From Halomonas sp. 1513 (lineage in GTDB: Bacteria; Pseudomonadota; Gammaproteobacteria; Pseudomonadales; Halomonadaceae), in NCBI GenBank assembly GCA_001971685.1, contig CP019326.1:3534001-3598000 (forward strand): a stretch of 64,000 bases of DNA. The letters are read 5' to 3'. Positions 37,398-46,958 of the stretch are shown here, one piece after another. The notes beneath the pieces were generated by a model. It made no database searches. It had not been told where the DNA came from and saw only the letters and a program-made list of their open reading frames with translations. Position numbers and translations under genes: made by a program. Each line of letters begins with the position of its first letter. Position 1 is the stretch's first letter.

Positions 37398-38162
37398 TCA
37401 GCGGTCCTGGCCGCGGTGCGCCCAGCGAGTCATGCGCTTCTCGAGCACGGCGAACAGCTCGTACATCACCATCGCCATGGCGCTGATCACGATCAGCCCG
37501 GCGAACACCAGCGGCATGCGCATCTGCGAACCGGCGCTCATCATCAGGTAGCCGATGCCCTGATTGGAGGCCACGGTCTCCGATACCACGGTGCCGACGA
37601 AGGCCAGGGTAATGGCGACCTTGAGCGAGGCGAAGAAGTACGGCAGCGAGCGCGGCAGCCCCACCTTGAGCAGCACGTCGAGGCGCTTGGCGCCGAGTAC
37701 CCGCAGCACGTCCTCCAGCTCCGGCTCCAGGGTGGCAAGGCCGGTGGCGACGTTGACCACGATGGGGAAGAAGCAGATCAGGAAGGCGGTGAGGATCGCC
37801 GGCACAGAGCCGATCCCGAACCACACCACCAGGATCGGCACGAAGGCGACCTTGGGGATGGCATTGAAGCCCACCAGCAGCGGGTAGCAGGCGCGATACA
37901 TGAAGCGCGACGAGCCGATGATGAAGCCCAGCACCAGCCCGACCGCCACGCCCAGACCGAAACCGACCATGGTGGTCCACAGGGTCTGCCAGGAGTGCAT
38001 GCCGATCGGCCCGGCGAAGGTGATCATGGCCTGGAAGGTATCCCAGGCGCCGGGGAACAGGAATGGCGGCACGTCGAGCGCGCGCACCGTGCCCTCCCAG
38101 ATCACCAGCAGCGCGACTACCGCCAGCCACGGCGCCAGTCGCTCCTTGGTGGTGGCCTTCAT
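37398..38162 (-). CDS. NMT1/Ssu-type ABC transporter permease
   Basis: 254 residues, six helices, with the EAA loop LRVLGAKRLDVLLKVGLPRSLPYF in the SsuC/TauC/ThiX style and GFNAIPKVAFVPILVVWFG before it. It belongs with the ATPase and receptor encoded upstream; the ATG overlaps the ATPase stop by 4 nt. Confidence 0.92.
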   Translation of the reverse strand: MKATTKERLAPWLAVVALLVIWEGTVRALDVPPFLFPGAWDTFQAMITFAGPIGMHSWQTLWTTMVGFGLGVAVGLVLGFIIGSSRFMYRACYPLLVGFNAIPKVAFVPILVVWFGIGSVPAILTAFLICFFPIVVNVATGLATLEPELEDVLRVLGAKRLDVLLKVGLPRSLPYFFASLKVAITLAFVGTVVSETVASNQGIGYLMMSAGSQMRMPLVFAGLIVISAMAMVMYELFAVLEKRMTRWAHRGQDR

Positions 38163-38992
38163 GCCGCACCTCCGCGTATCTCGCCGATCTGCGCGCGCAG
38201 TTCGTGCACCAGGGTGGTGAAGGGCTCTCGATAGGTGGTTTCCAGCTCACGCGGGCGCGGCAGCGCCACCTCGCGCCGCTCGACGATGCGCCCCGGACGC
38301 TTGCTCATCACATACACGGTGTCGGCCAGGAAGGCCGCCTCGCGCAGGTCGTGGGTGACCAGCACCACGGTGAAGCGCTGCGCCTGCCAGAGATCGCGCA
38401 GCACGCACCACAGCTCCTCACGGGTAAAGGCATCCAGCGCGGCAAACGGCTCGTCCAGCATCAGCAGCTTGGGTTGATGGATCAGCGCACGGCAGATCGA
38501 GGCGCGCTGCTGCATGCCGCCGGAGAGCTGCCAGGGGTACTGGTCCTCGTAGCCTTCCAGCCCCACGGTGCGCAGCAGCTCCCGCGCCCAGCCGACGAAC
38601 TCCGCGCGCCGCTTGCGAAACTGCGCGCGGTAGGGTTTGACGATCTCCAGCGGCAGCAGCACGTTGTCGAGGGTGGTGCGCCACGGCAGCAGGTTGGCGT
38701 TCTGGAACGCCATGCCGGTGATCTTCAGCGGCCCGCTGACCGGCTCGCCGGCGACCCGCACGCTGCCCTGGGTGGGCCCGTGCAGGCCGGTGCAGAGCTT
38801 CATGAAGGTCGACTTGCCGCAGCCCGAGGGACCGACGATGGCGACGAATTCGCCCTCGCGGATGGAGAGGCTGATGTCCTCGATGGCGTTGCCGCTATCG
38901 TCATAGGCGAGGCTGACGCCGTCGAAGTCGACGAAGCCGCGCTGGCTGCCCGCCGACGCGGCGGCGGGCGACTCGGTGGTAGTGGCGGTCAT
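38159..38992 (-). CDS. NMT1/Ssu-type ABC transporter ATPase
   Basis: 277 residues from the ATG at 38992 (AAGGG 8 nt upstream); a TTG at 39010 is less likely. P-loop GPSGCGKST at 54-62, Q-loop FQNANLLPWRT, signature LSGGMQQRASICRAL and Walker B LLMLDEPFAALD, followed by THDLREAAFLAD. These are typical of nitrate/sulfonate/pyrimidine importers. The receptor gene ends 14 nt upstream. Confidence 0.94.
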   Translation of the reverse strand: MTATTTESPAAASAGSQRGFVDFDGVSLAYDDSGNAIEDISLSIREGEFVAIVGPSGCGKSTFMKLCTGLHGPTQGSVRVAGEPVSGPLKITGMAFQNANLLPWRTTLDNVLLPLEIVKPYRAQFRKRRAEFVGWARELLRTVGLEGYEDQYPWQLSGGMQQRASICRALIHQPKLLMLDEPFAALDAFTREELWCVLRDLWQAQRFTVVLVTHDLREAAFLADTVYVMSKRPGRIVERREVALPRPRELETTYREPFTTLVHELRAQIGEIRGGAA

Positions 38993-39006
38993 GGCAACCC
39001 TTGGAT

Positions 39007-40038
39007 TCAATCGACAAAGATCATGCGGTCATCCTGGGCGGGCAGGAAGCGCGAGGTGAAGACCCGCTCGGCGTCAGGCACCGCGGGCAGGTCGTAAGCC
39101 TCGGCCACCAGCCGGATCGACTCTTCCAGGCGCGCCTCGTCGATGGCACCGGCGCCGTGGGCACGGGCGTCCTCGGTGTCGATGGCGCCCTCGATGGCCA
39201 GCTTCAGGCGGCGCGTCTCGAGCTCGACGTCGATCAGGCCGTCGCGGTTGCGCACATAGTCGATGGCACCCTCGGGGTCGGCCAGGGTCTCGGCAAGCGC
39301 CCGGTTGAAGGCGCGCAGGAAGCCTTCCACCGCCTCGGGGTTCTCCTCGGAGAACTGCTCGCTGGCGATGATGGCATTGCCGTAGAGCGGCACGCCGTAG
39401 TCGGGGAACGGCATGATGGTCAGCTCGCTCTCCTGCATGCCGCGTGCCTCGAGGTTGAGCAGGCTGGTGAAGTAGAAACCGGTAATGGCATCGACGTCGC
39501 CGCGCTCGAGCAGCGTCTCGCGAAGTGCCGGGTCGACGCTCTGCCAGGTCACGGCATCGGCGTCGAGGTCGTTGGCATTGGCGAAGATGCCCCAGGCGCG
39601 GTAGCCGGTATCGAAGGTCGGCGCTGCCAGGGTCTTGCCGGCCAGGTCGGCGGGCGTCTCGATGTCGCGATCCTTGCGCGCGAAGACAGCCGCTGGCGAT
39701 CCGTCATAGACCACATAGACGCCCTGGATGCCCGGGCCGTCGGGGTTCTCGGCCAGGAACTCGACCAGCGCATTGAGATCGCCGAAGCCCATCTGATAGG
39801 CGCCGCTGGCGACCCGGTTGATGGCCCCCGCCGAGCCGCTGCCGGAATCGATCTCGACGTTGAGCCCCTCCTCTTCGAAGTAACCCCGCGCCACCGCCAT
39901 CAGGAAAGGCGCCGACGGCCCCTCGAAGCGCCAGTCGAGCTGGAAGCGAATATCGGTAGCGGCGCTGGCCGTGCCGCTCAGCAGCATCGCGCCAAGCGCG
40001 GTGGCCAGGGAAAGGGGGCGAATCACGGATCGATGCAT
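39007..40038 (-). CDS. NMT1/THI5-like periplasmic receptor of an ABC importer
   Basis: 343 residues, start at 40038 with GAGG upstream. Signal peptide ends near TASA (residue 27), then FQLDWRFEGPSAPFLMAVARGYFEEEGLNVEI, SGSGSAGAINRVASGAYQMGFGD and the rest of a type II binding fold. Relatives bind thiamin pyrimidines, taurine, nitrate or riboflavin precursors. Nothing adjacent fixes the ligand; pyrimidine-like is plausible from the GSGSAGAI loop but is inference. Confidence 0.88.
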   Translation of the reverse strand: MHRSVIRPLSLATALGAMLLSGTASAATDIRFQLDWRFEGPSAPFLMAVARGYFEEEGLNVEIDSGSGSAGAINRVASGAYQMGFGDLNALVEFLAENPDGPGIQGVYVVYDGSPAAVFARKDRDIETPADLAGKTLAAPTFDTGYRAWGIFANANDLDADAVTWQSVDPALRETLLERGDVDAITGFYFTSLLNLEARGMQESELTIMPFPDYGVPLYGNAIIASEQFSEENPEAVEGFLRAFNRALAETLADPEGAIDYVRNRDGLIDVELETRRLKLAIEGAIDTEDARAHGAGAIDEARLEESIRLVAEAYDLPAVPDAERVFTSRFLPAQDDRMIFVD

Positions 40039-40250
40039 GGCAGAGGCCTCGGTATACAAGATTGTCGTTATTGGGTATGCAGGTTTCTTGCCATATCCGG
40101 CTCATCGCTTGCCGCCCCATCCCGCAAGGCATCGCGCGCCGGTCGCATGGCTCGAGGGCGTCGGCCGCGTTTCTTCTTGGTGCGGCCGCCGAGCGCCCAT
40201 GCACCAGCATAGAACATTTGGCGCTGCCGGCGGCACAGGCCTCAACGCAA

Positions 40251-40274
40251 GACACCGGCCCTGAGGCCGGTGTC
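40251..40274 (-). terminator. Hairpin downstream of bfr
   Basis: Perfect 10-bp stem GACACCGGCC/GGCCGGTGTC with a 4-nt loop, 35 nt after the bfr stop when read on the minus strand. The T tract is weak. The remaining 40039-40250 holds only the upstream region of the ABC receptor gene. Confidence 0.5.
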
Positions 40275-40308
40275 GCAATACGCTGCGGGTCGTGAAGGGG
40301 CTAGCGTC

Positions 40309-40791
40309 TCACTCGTCGCCGGCCATCTGCATCTGACGCTGCATGTAGTTCTCGATGCCGACCTTGTCGATCAGGCCGAGCTCGGTTTCGATATGATCGA
40401 TATGGTCTTCTTCATCGGCAAGGATATCGCGGAAGATGTCGCGGGAGACGTAATCCTTGACCTGCTCGCAGTGGGTGATGGCCTCGATGTAGTCCTTGCG
40501 ACCGTCGTGCTCGATCTTGAGGTCGCACTCGAGCATCTCGCGCACGTTCTCGCCGATGTGCAGCTTGCCGAGGTCCTGCAGGTTGGGCACGCCCTCGAGG
40601 AACAGGATGCGTTCGATCAGGCGATCGGCGTGCTGCATCTCCTCGATGGACTCGTCGTACTCCCACTTGGCCAGCGCCTTGAGGCCCCAGTCCTTGTACA
40701 TCTTGGCGTGCAGGAAGTACTGATTGATGGCCACCAGCTCGTTACCGAGGGCCTTGTTGAGGTGCTGAATGACCTTGGCGTCGCCTTTCAT
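40309..40791 (-). CDS. bfr: Bacterioferritin
   Basis: 160 residues from the ATG at 40791. Haem-containing ferritin that oxidises Fe(II) and stores ferric mineral in a 24-mer. Ferroxidase ligands Glu18, Glu51, His54, Glu93, Glu126 and His129 are present, and Met52 is the haem-bridging residue, so this is a true Bfr. bfd lies upstream on the same strand about 180 nt away. Confidence 0.96.
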   Translation of the reverse strand: MKGDAKVIQHLNKALGNELVAINQYFLHAKMYKDWGLKALAKWEYDESIEEMQHADRLIERILFLEGVPNLQDLGKLHIGENVREMLECDLKIEHDGRKDYIEAITHCEQVKDYVSRDIFRDILADEEDHIDHIETELGLIDKVGIENYMQRQMQMAGDE

Positions 40792-40973
40792 GAAACGTCT
40801 CCTGAATACATGACACAAACCGCTAGGGTCGCCGCAAGCCGCGGCGGCATGCAACCAGTATCGACAAAAAACCGGGAAAAGGCAAAAAGACCAATCAAGA
40901 CAGGAGTTTAGCGAGACGCTCTCGCATTTGCAAAGGACTGCAGGTGGCAATGGCTAACGGCTGGCAGCCAACC

Positions 40974-41180
40974 TCACACGGCATAGGCGAGATCGAAGTC
41001 GGCCTTGACCATGGTACTGACGACCGCCTCGCGGGTGAGCGCCTTGCCAACGCAGGCACACTTGCCGCACTGGGTGGCACAGCCGGTGGACTCGCGTACC
41101 TCGCGCCAGCTGCGCGCGCCGCCGTCCACGGCCTCGCGAATCGCCTTGTCGGTCACCCCATTGCAAAGACACACGTACAT
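40974..41180 (-). CDS. bfd: Bacterioferritin-associated ferredoxin
   Basis: 68 residues, start at 41180 chosen because GAGG lies 8 nt before it. [2Fe-2S] ferredoxin that reduces the Bfr core to release iron. Cys4 and Cys6 (MYVCLCNG) and Cys38 and Cys41 (CATQCGKC) are the cluster ligands. An AT-rich stretch AAATGTAAATGATTCGC at 41211-41227 is a weak candidate for a Fur site; bfd is iron-repressed in E. coli. Confidence 0.94.
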   Translation of the reverse strand: MYVCLCNGVTDKAIREAVDGGARSWREVRESTGCATQCGKCACVGKALTREAVVSTMVKADFDLAYAV

Positions 41181-41261
41181 GCGCATCACCTCGCTGATCA
41201 TCCACACAACAAATGTAAATGATTCGCAGAGAGTATTGCAAGTGCGAGTACGACCTATTGA

Positions 41262-41714
41262 TTAGGTAGCCGACTTTTCCGGCTTGGGCAGCACCACGAC
41301 GTGGGTGCCCGAGGCAATATCGGGCCAGCTGCGGCGCTGTGCGTCGAACAGCACCCACCAGTAGCCGATGCCCAACAGGGCCAACGACAGGCAGGCGACG
41401 AGGAAGCGAATCAGGCTCTGCGCCAGGCTGATGCTGGCACCGTCCGGGGTCTGCACGCGCAGTCGCCAGGCCTGCATGCCCAGCGTCATGCCGGCGCGCA
41501 TCCAGCAGAAGGCAAAGAAGGCGAAGGTCGCCACGTACAGCAGGCCATGGAAGAGCGGCGACTCGTTAGCCTCGCCGCGGTTGAGCGCCACCGCAATGAG
41601 GGCCAGCAGCACCCAGATCGACATGACCAGGAAGCTGTCGTAGAGCATCGCGCCCAGTCGGCGGCCGAGGCCGGCCGGCCATACGCGGTCGAGATCGGTA
41701 AAGCGTCGTCGCAT
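41262..41714 (-). CDS. RDD-family membrane protein
   Basis: 150 residues with three to four helices. It has the Arg-Asp pattern of the family (GLGRRLGAMLYDSFLV) and GMTLGMQAWRLRVQTPDG in the middle. Function unknown; some relatives affect ion homeostasis in halophiles. It follows lptG after 12 nt on the same strand, an arrangement often seen in gammaproteobacteria. Confidence 0.88.
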   Translation of the reverse strand: MRRRFTDLDRVWPAGLGRRLGAMLYDSFLVMSIWVLLALIAVALNRGEANESPLFHGLLYVATFAFFAFCWMRAGMTLGMQAWRLRVQTPDGASISLAQSLIRFLVACLSLALLGIGYWWVLFDAQRRSWPDIASGTHVVVLPKPEKSAT

Positions 41715-41726
41715 AGCGTCCTCTCG

Positions 41727-42791
41727 TCAGCCCGAGCGTCGTAGTAGATAAAACCCCAGGCCCGCGCAGATCAGCGTCGGGCCGAGTACCGCCCACACCG
41801 GCGAAAAGCCGAACACCGTCGAGGCCGGCGCCAGCAGGTCCTGCAGGTACTTGAAGCACAGCCCGGTCACCACCCCGTAGAAGACCCGGGTGCCGGCGGC
41901 TACGGTGCGCAGTGGACCGAACACGAAGGACGCCGCCACCAGCACCAGCGAGGCCATGGTCAGCGGCATCAGCATCTTCTGCCAAAAGTAGAGCAGCGGC
42001 TGGGTCGCCTGCAGCCCCTGGCCCTGCAGGTAGCGCGCATAGGCCCATAGCTCGCTGGGCGCCTGGCTGTTGACCGGGCGCAACAGGCGCCCGAGCTGGT
42101 CGGGGGTCAGCGTGGTCTGCCAGTCGAGGCGTTCGAGAGACTCGGCCGCGGTGCGCTGGTCCTCGAAGCGGGTGATCGAGACCTCTTCGAGGATCCAGCG
42201 GTCGTCGTTCCATACCGCGCGCTCGGCGGTGGTCGCCGCCAGCAGCGTCTCGCCCTCGAACTCGTAGCGGGTCAGGTCGAGCACGGTATTGTCGCCGCGG
42301 ATCGCCCCGAAACGGTAGACCGTGTCGCCCTCGCGCTGCCAGCCGCCGCGCTGGGTGAGCACGGCGCCCTCGCCCTGCATCTGCTCAATACGCCAGGCGC
42401 TGGCAAACTGCTCGGTGCGCGGGCTGACATACTCGGCCACCAGCAGCACGACCACCACAACCAGCACGATCGGCTTCATCACCCCCCACAGGATCCGCGA
42501 CAGCGAACGCCCGGCGGCGCGCATCACGGTCAGCTCGTTGCTCGAGGCCATGCTGCCCAGGCCGATCAGGGCGCCGATCAGCACGCCCACCGGGGCATAC
42601 TGATAAAAGCGCCACGGCAGGCGCATGATCAGGTAGACGAGCACCTGAAAGGCCCCGTAGTCGCCTTCGACGTCGTCGAGATCGTTGATGTAGGAGATCA
42701 CCAGATCGAGGCCGAGCAGTACCAACTGCACGACGATGATCGCCCCCAGCACGTTGCGCGCGATATAGCGGTCGAGACGGTCGGCGATCAT
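41727..42791 (-). CDS. lptG: LPS export ABC transporter permease LptG
   Basis: 354 residues, start at 42791, overlapping the lptF stop (TGATG). Six helices with a large periplasmic beta-jellyroll domain between helices 3 and 4. Starts DRYIARNVLGAIIVV and includes ASSNELTVMRAAGRSL, the coupling region facing LptB. With LptF and LptB it extracts LPS from the inner membrane for transport to the surface. Confidence 0.95.
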   Translation of the reverse strand: MIADRLDRYIARNVLGAIIVVQLVLLGLDLVISYINDLDDVEGDYGAFQVLVYLIMRLPWRFYQYAPVGVLIGALIGLGSMASSNELTVMRAAGRSLSRILWGVMKPIVLVVVVVLLVAEYVSPRTEQFASAWRIEQMQGEGAVLTQRGGWQREGDTVYRFGAIRGDNTVLDLTRYEFEGETLLAATTAERAVWNDDRWILEEVSITRFEDQRTAAESLERLDWQTTLTPDQLGRLLRPVNSQAPSELWAYARYLQGQGLQATQPLLYFWQKMLMPLTMASLVLVAASFVFGPLRTVAAGTRVFYGVVTGLCFKYLQDLLAPASTVFGFSPVWAVLGPTLICAGLGFYLLRRSG

Positions 42792-43870
42792 CAGCGCATC
42801 CCCTTTTGCTGAGCGCGTTGCATCATGGCCAGGCCCAGCGCCAGGTAGGCGGCGTGAATCGGCCACATGCCCACCGCCGCCGGCAGCGCACCGCGGCCGA
42901 TGGCGTCCTGGGCGGCGAGCAGCAGGCTCAGGTAACTGATGTGCAGGAAGATCGCCGGCAGCAGCTTGGCAAAGCGCCCCTGGCGCGGGTTGACCTTGGA
43001 TAGCGGCATCGCCATCAGGGTCAGGATGAAGACCATCAGCGGCAGCCCGAAGCGCCACTGCAGCTGGGCGTGGGCGCGGCTGTCGTCGCTGCCCAGCAGC
43101 GCCAGCGTGGAGGCGTACTCCGGCGAGTCGACCTCGACCACCTCATCGCTCCTCGACAAGCGGACGGCGTAGGTAGCGAACTCCAGGCGCTCGGCCTCGA
43201 AGCGCCCCGGGTCGACGCTGTAGCGCTCGCCGTCGGCCAGCACCAGGAAACGGCTGCCGGTCTCGTCGTCGACGGTCTGGTAGCCGCTCTGGGCGCGGGT
43301 CACGCTATCTTCCGGGGTGCCGTCGGTACGCCGCTGGCGCTCGCTGATGAAGACGTTCTGCATGCGCGTCTGATTATCGGTGAAGCCCTCAACGTAGACC
43401 GTGCGCCCCGCCCCCAGGTCCTGGAAACGGCCCGGCGCCAGCGCCGAGAAATCCAGCTGGCTGCGCTGCTCCTCGAGGGTCACAGCGTTGTTGAGCGCGC
43501 CGGCCGGGGTCAACCATAGGCTGCACAGCGCCACCAGGACCGCCACCACGGCGGCCGGCACCAGGCTGATGGTCAACAGCCGCCGCGGGCTGGTACCGCA
43601 GGCCACCAGCACGGTGATCTCGCTGTTCAGGTAGAGCTGCCCGTAGGCCAGCAGGATGCCCAGAAAGAACGCCAGCGGCAGGATCAGCTCGAGGAACCCC
43701 GGCAGGTGGTAGAGCATCAGGGTGCCGAGGATGCTGGCCGGGATGTCGCCCTCGGCGGCATCGGTAAAATAGCGGATGAAGCGACTGCCCATGATCACCA
43801 GCAGCAGCACCCCGGCCACGGCGGCCATGGTCAGCAGGATCTCGCGGGTCAGGTAGCGAAATATGATCAA
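42791..43870 (-). CDS. lptF: LPS export ABC transporter permease LptF
   Basis: 359 residues from a TTG at 43870, preceded by GGGAG six nt upstream; this gives LIIFRYLTREIL, the family N-terminus. An ATG at 43891 would add seven residues with no ribosome site. NSEITVLVACGTSPRRLL is the coupling helix facing LptB, and a periplasmic jellyroll lies at about 130-270. It pairs with LptG. The promoter region lies between it and the divergent pepA. Confidence 0.93.
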   Translation of the reverse strand: MIIFRYLTREILLTMAAVAGVLLLVIMGSRFIRYFTDAAEGDIPASILGTLMLYHLPGFLELILPLAFFLGILLAYGQLYLNSEITVLVACGTSPRRLLTISLVPAAVVAVLVALCSLWLTPAGALNNAVTLEEQRSQLDFSALAPGRFQDLGAGRTVYVEGFTDNQTRMQNVFISERQRRTDGTPEDSVTRAQSGYQTVDDETGSRFLVLADGERYSVDPGRFEAERLEFATYAVRLSRSDEVVEVDSPEYASTLALLGSDDSRAHAQLQWRFGLPLMVFILTLMAMPLSKVNPRQGRFAKLLPAIFLHISYLSLLLAAQDAIGRGALPAAVGMWPIHAAYLALGLAMMQRAQQKGMR

Positions 43871-44017
43871 GAAACTCTCCCGGTGCTCCATGCAGGGCAG
43901 GTATCGCTCCCCATGCAATGGCGCAGCGCATTGCGTACACTGGACGGCATTCGGCTGCGGCAAGGCGTCGTGCCGGCATTATCCAGAATCCCCTTTCGCT
44001 TGTCTTGTGGAGACGTC

Positions 44018-45538
44018 ATGGAATTCACTGTTCAGACGGCCAACCCGGCCAAGGTCGAGACGGCCTGTCTCGTGGTACCGGTATTCAAGGACGGCGACCT
44101 GCTGCCGGCCGCGGCCAAGCTCGACGATGCCAGCGAGCGCCTGATTGGACAGCTGATCGAGCGCGGTGACTTCAGCGCCAGCCTGGGTAACGTGCAGATG
44201 ATTCCCTTCGCCCCCGGCGTCAGCGGCGAGCGCCTGCTGCTGGTGGGTCTGGGCGAGCGTGAAAAGTGCAACGAGGCCGCCTTCCGCAAGGCTCTCGACG
44301 CCGCCTTCGGCGCCCTGGCCAAGCTCCCGGTGAGCGACGCCGCAGCGGCCTTCACCGACGTGCCGGTCGGCGACCACGACAGCGCCTGGAAGGCGCGCAT
44401 GACGCTGGAGGCCGCCGAGCGCGCCATCTATCGCTTCGTCGAATTCAAGTCCGACCCGGCCCCCGCGGCCAAGCTGGAGCGCGTCACGCTGCTGGTCAGC
44501 GACAGCGCCCAGGCCACTGCGGTCAAGCAGGGCGCGCGCATCGGCGCCGCCATTGGCGCCGGCATCAACGTCACCCGCACCCTGGGCAACCTGCCGGGCA
44601 ACGTCTGCACGCCGCGCTACCTGGCCGAACAGGCCGAACAGCTGGGCAAGGGCTCCGGCGGGGCGCTCGAGGTCGAGATCCTCGACGAGGAGGCGCTGGA
44701 AGCGCTGGGCGCCGGCTCGCTGCTGTCGGTGGGCCGCGGTAGCGCCGAGCCGGCGCGGCTGATCGTCATGACCTACCAGGGCGCCGACAACCCCGACGAC
44801 GCCCCCCACGTGCTGGTCGGCAAGGGCATCACCTTCGACACCGGCGGTATCTCGCTCAAGGCCGGCGAAGCCATGGACGAGATGAAGTTCGACATGTGCG
44901 GCGCGGCCAGCGTGTTCGGCACCGTCAACGCGGTGCTGGCGATCCGCCCCAAGATCAACCTGGTGGCGATCGTCGCCGCCGCCGAGAACATGCCCGACGG
45001 CAAGGCCACCAAGCCCGGCGACATCATCAAGACCCTCAAGGGGCTGACCGTCGAAGTCCTCAACACCGACGCCGAGGGGCGCCTGGTATTGTGCGACGCC
45101 CTGACCTACGCCGAGCGCTTCGAGCCCGCCAGCGTGGTGGACATCGCCACCCTCACCGGTGCCGCCATCATCGCCCTGGGCCACCACGCCACCGGCCTGC
45201 TGTCCAACGACGACGACCTGGCGCTGGACCTGCTCGAGGCCGGCGAGACCGCCTGGGATCGCGCCTGGCACCTGCCGCTGTGGGACGAGTACCAGGAGCA
45301 GCTCGACTCCAACTTCGCCGACCTGGCCAACATCGGCGGGCGCCCGGCAGGCACCATCACCGCGGCCTGCTTCCTGTCACGCTTCGCCGACAAGTTCCCC
45401 TGGGCGCACCTCGACATCGCCGGCACCGCCTGGAGCTCCGGTAAGCAGAAAGGTGCCAGCGGTCGCCCGGTGGGCCTGTTGACCCAGTACCTGCTCGATC
45501 GCGAGGCCGACGCCGAGGTCGAAACCGACGCCGAATGA
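44018..45538 (+). CDS. pepA: Leucyl aminopeptidase (M17)
   Basis: 506 residues from the ATG at 44018 (GGAG 5 nt upstream). Dimetal aminopeptidase that removes N-terminal residues; in E. coli it also binds DNA. VGKGITFDTGGISLK and NTDAEGRLVLCDAL (near 350) hold metal and catalytic residues, and DIATLTGAAIIALGHH is a further M17 block. Divergent from lptF as in many gammaproteobacteria, where it often precedes holC and valS; here ilvE intervenes. Confidence 0.96.
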   Translation: MEFTVQTANPAKVETACLVVPVFKDGDLLPAAAKLDDASERLIGQLIERGDFSASLGNVQMIPFAPGVSGERLLLVGLGEREKCNEAAFRKALDAAFGALAKLPVSDAAAAFTDVPVGDHDSAWKARMTLEAAERAIYRFVEFKSDPAPAAKLERVTLLVSDSAQATAVKQGARIGAAIGAGINVTRTLGNLPGNVCTPRYLAEQAEQLGKGSGGALEVEILDEEALEALGAGSLLSVGRGSAEPARLIVMTYQGADNPDDAPHVLVGKGITFDTGGISLKAGEAMDEMKFDMCGAASVFGTVNAVLAIRPKINLVAIVAAAENMPDGKATKPGDIIKTLKGLTVEVLNTDAEGRLVLCDALTYAERFEPASVVDIATLTGAAIIALGHHATGLLSNDDDLALDLLEAGETAWDRAWHLPLWDEYQEQLDSNFADLANIGGRPAGTITAACFLSRFADKFPWAHLDIAGTAWSSGKQKGASGRPVGLLTQYLLDREADAEVETDAE

Positions 45539-45610
45539 TGCCTGAGCTTCCCGGGGGGTTGCCTTTTTTGCGCGGCGACTTTCTCATGGGAAGCCTGACA
45601 TGCTTCCACG

Positions 45611-45636
45611 CACCGAGTCGCCCACGCGACTCGGTG
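45611..45636 (+). terminator. Terminator after pepA
   Basis: Perfect 11-bp stem CACCGAGTCGC/GCGACTCGGTG with a 4-nt loop, followed by TTCCTGT. It lies 72 nt after the pepA stop and before ilvE. Confidence 0.65.
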
Positions 45637-45693
45637 TTCCTGTATCACCCTGAGGCCACTGCCGCGCCCCAGGGGTAGCGGAGACCCTTTGCC

Positions 45694-46791
45694 GTGCCCA
45701 CTGCAAGCTTTGCCCAACTGCCCAACGCCCAACCCACGGCGGACATCATTCGCAAGGACATCCTTGCCAATCCCGGTTTCGGCCGCTATTTCAGCGACCA
45801 TATGGCGCATATCCGCTGGACCCTCGATGCCGGCTGGCACGGTCACGAGGTGCGCCCCTACGGCCCGCTGACCCTCGACCCCGCCGCTGCGGTGCTGCAC
45901 TACGGTCAGGAGATCTTCGAGGGCATCAAGGCCTACCGCCACGACGACGGCTCGGTGTGGACCTTCCGACCCGAGAAGAACGCCGAGCGCTTCCGCCGCA
46001 GCGCACGCCGCCTGGCGCTGCCTGAGCTCTCCGACGAGGACTTCATCGGCTCGCTCAAGGCACTGCTCGCCCACGACCAGGGCTGGGTGCCGACACCGTC
46101 CAGCGAAGCCGACGAGTGCAGCCTCTACCTGCGCCCGTTCATGATCGCCAGCGAGACCTTCCTCGGCGTGCGCCCCTCCCACGAGGTCGACTACTACGTG
46201 ATCGCCTCGCCGGCGGCGGCCTACTTCAAGGGCGGCGTCGAGCCGGTGTCGATCTGGCTGTCGGCCAACTACAAGCGCGCCGCCGCCGGCGGCACCGGCT
46301 TCGCCAAGTGCGGCGGCAACTACGCCGCCTCGCTGGCCGCCCAGAAGGAAGCCGAGGCCCACGGCTGCGGCCAGGTCGCCTTCCTCGACGCCGCCGAGAA
46401 CAAGTGGATCGAAGAGCTGGGCGGCATGAACCTGTTCTTCGTGTTCAAGGACGGCCGCATCGTCACCCCCAAGCTGACCGGCACCATCCTCGAGGGCGTG
46501 ACCCGCGACTCGGTGCTGACCCTGGCCCGCGACGCCGGCCTGCAGCCGGAAGAGCGCCATATCAGCATCGACGAGTGGCGCGACGGCGCCGCCTCCGGCG
46601 AAATCACCGAAGTCTTCGCCTGCGGCACCGCCGCGGTGATCACCCCGGTGGGCGAGCTGGTCGGAGAGGATGAGCGGATCCGCTGCCAGCCCAGCGACAA
46701 CCCGGTGGCCAAGCAGATCCGCCGCACCCTGCTCGACCTGCAGTACGGCCGCGCCGAGGACACCCACGGCTGGCTGACCCGGCTGGTGTAA
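45694..46791 (+). CDS. ilvE: Branched-chain amino-acid aminotransferase
   Basis: 365 residues, GTG start with GGAG about 10 nt upstream. PLP class IV enzyme converting leucine, isoleucine and valine to their 2-oxo acids. The length and YGQEIFEGIKAYR, CSLYLRPFMIASE and FAKCGGNYAAS (catalytic Lys) place it in the larger BCAT group. It interrupts the pepA-holC-valS order seen in many relatives. Confidence 0.94.
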   Translation: MPTASFAQLPNAQPTADIIRKDILANPGFGRYFSDHMAHIRWTLDAGWHGHEVRPYGPLTLDPAAAVLHYGQEIFEGIKAYRHDDGSVWTFRPEKNAERFRRSARRLALPELSDEDFIGSLKALLAHDQGWVPTPSSEADECSLYLRPFMIASETFLGVRPSHEVDYYVIASPAAAYFKGGVEPVSIWLSANYKRAAAGGTGFAKCGGNYAASLAAQKEAEAHGCGQVAFLDAAENKWIEELGGMNLFFVFKDGRIVTPKLTGTILEGVTRDSVLTLARDAGLQPEERHISIDEWRDGAASGEITEVFACGTAAVITPVGELVGEDERIRCQPSDNPVAKQIRRTLLDLQYGRAEDTHGWLTRLV

Positions 46792-46840
46792 TAGCAGCTC
46801 TCACAGCGGTTACGCCCCCCCCACCGACGTGGCGGGGCGT

Positions 46841-46936
46841 CGCCGGGCAGGTCGTAGCGGAGGTTTGCGCCATGGATGGCGCAAGGTAGCGTACAGTGAA
46901 GTATTCACAGCGCCTCCGCGAAGACCTGCCCGGCGG
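46841..46936 (+). repeat. Intergenic structured repeat, copy B (short form)
   Basis: Starts CGCCGGGCAGGTC and ends GACCTGCCCGGCG, a perfect 13-bp inverted repeat. Inner stems GCGGAGG/CCTCCGC and TTGCGCC/GGCGCAA, then TACA-GTGA-AGTA, whose TAC/GTA replaces CCC/GGG of the other copies while keeping a GNRA-type loop. It ends 22 nt before the holC start, so it would be in the holC leader. Confidence 0.85.
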
Positions 46937-46958
46937 GACAGCCCCAGGCAGACCCCAG

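Noticed and set aside
41211..41227. Fur box upstream of bfd
   Set aside because: Too few matches to the 19-bp consensus to list as a site; mentioned only as weak in the bfd entry.
46896..46958. Extended holC start within repeat copy B
   Set aside because: No HolC family member has the extension and the sequence there is the repeat's 3' arm.
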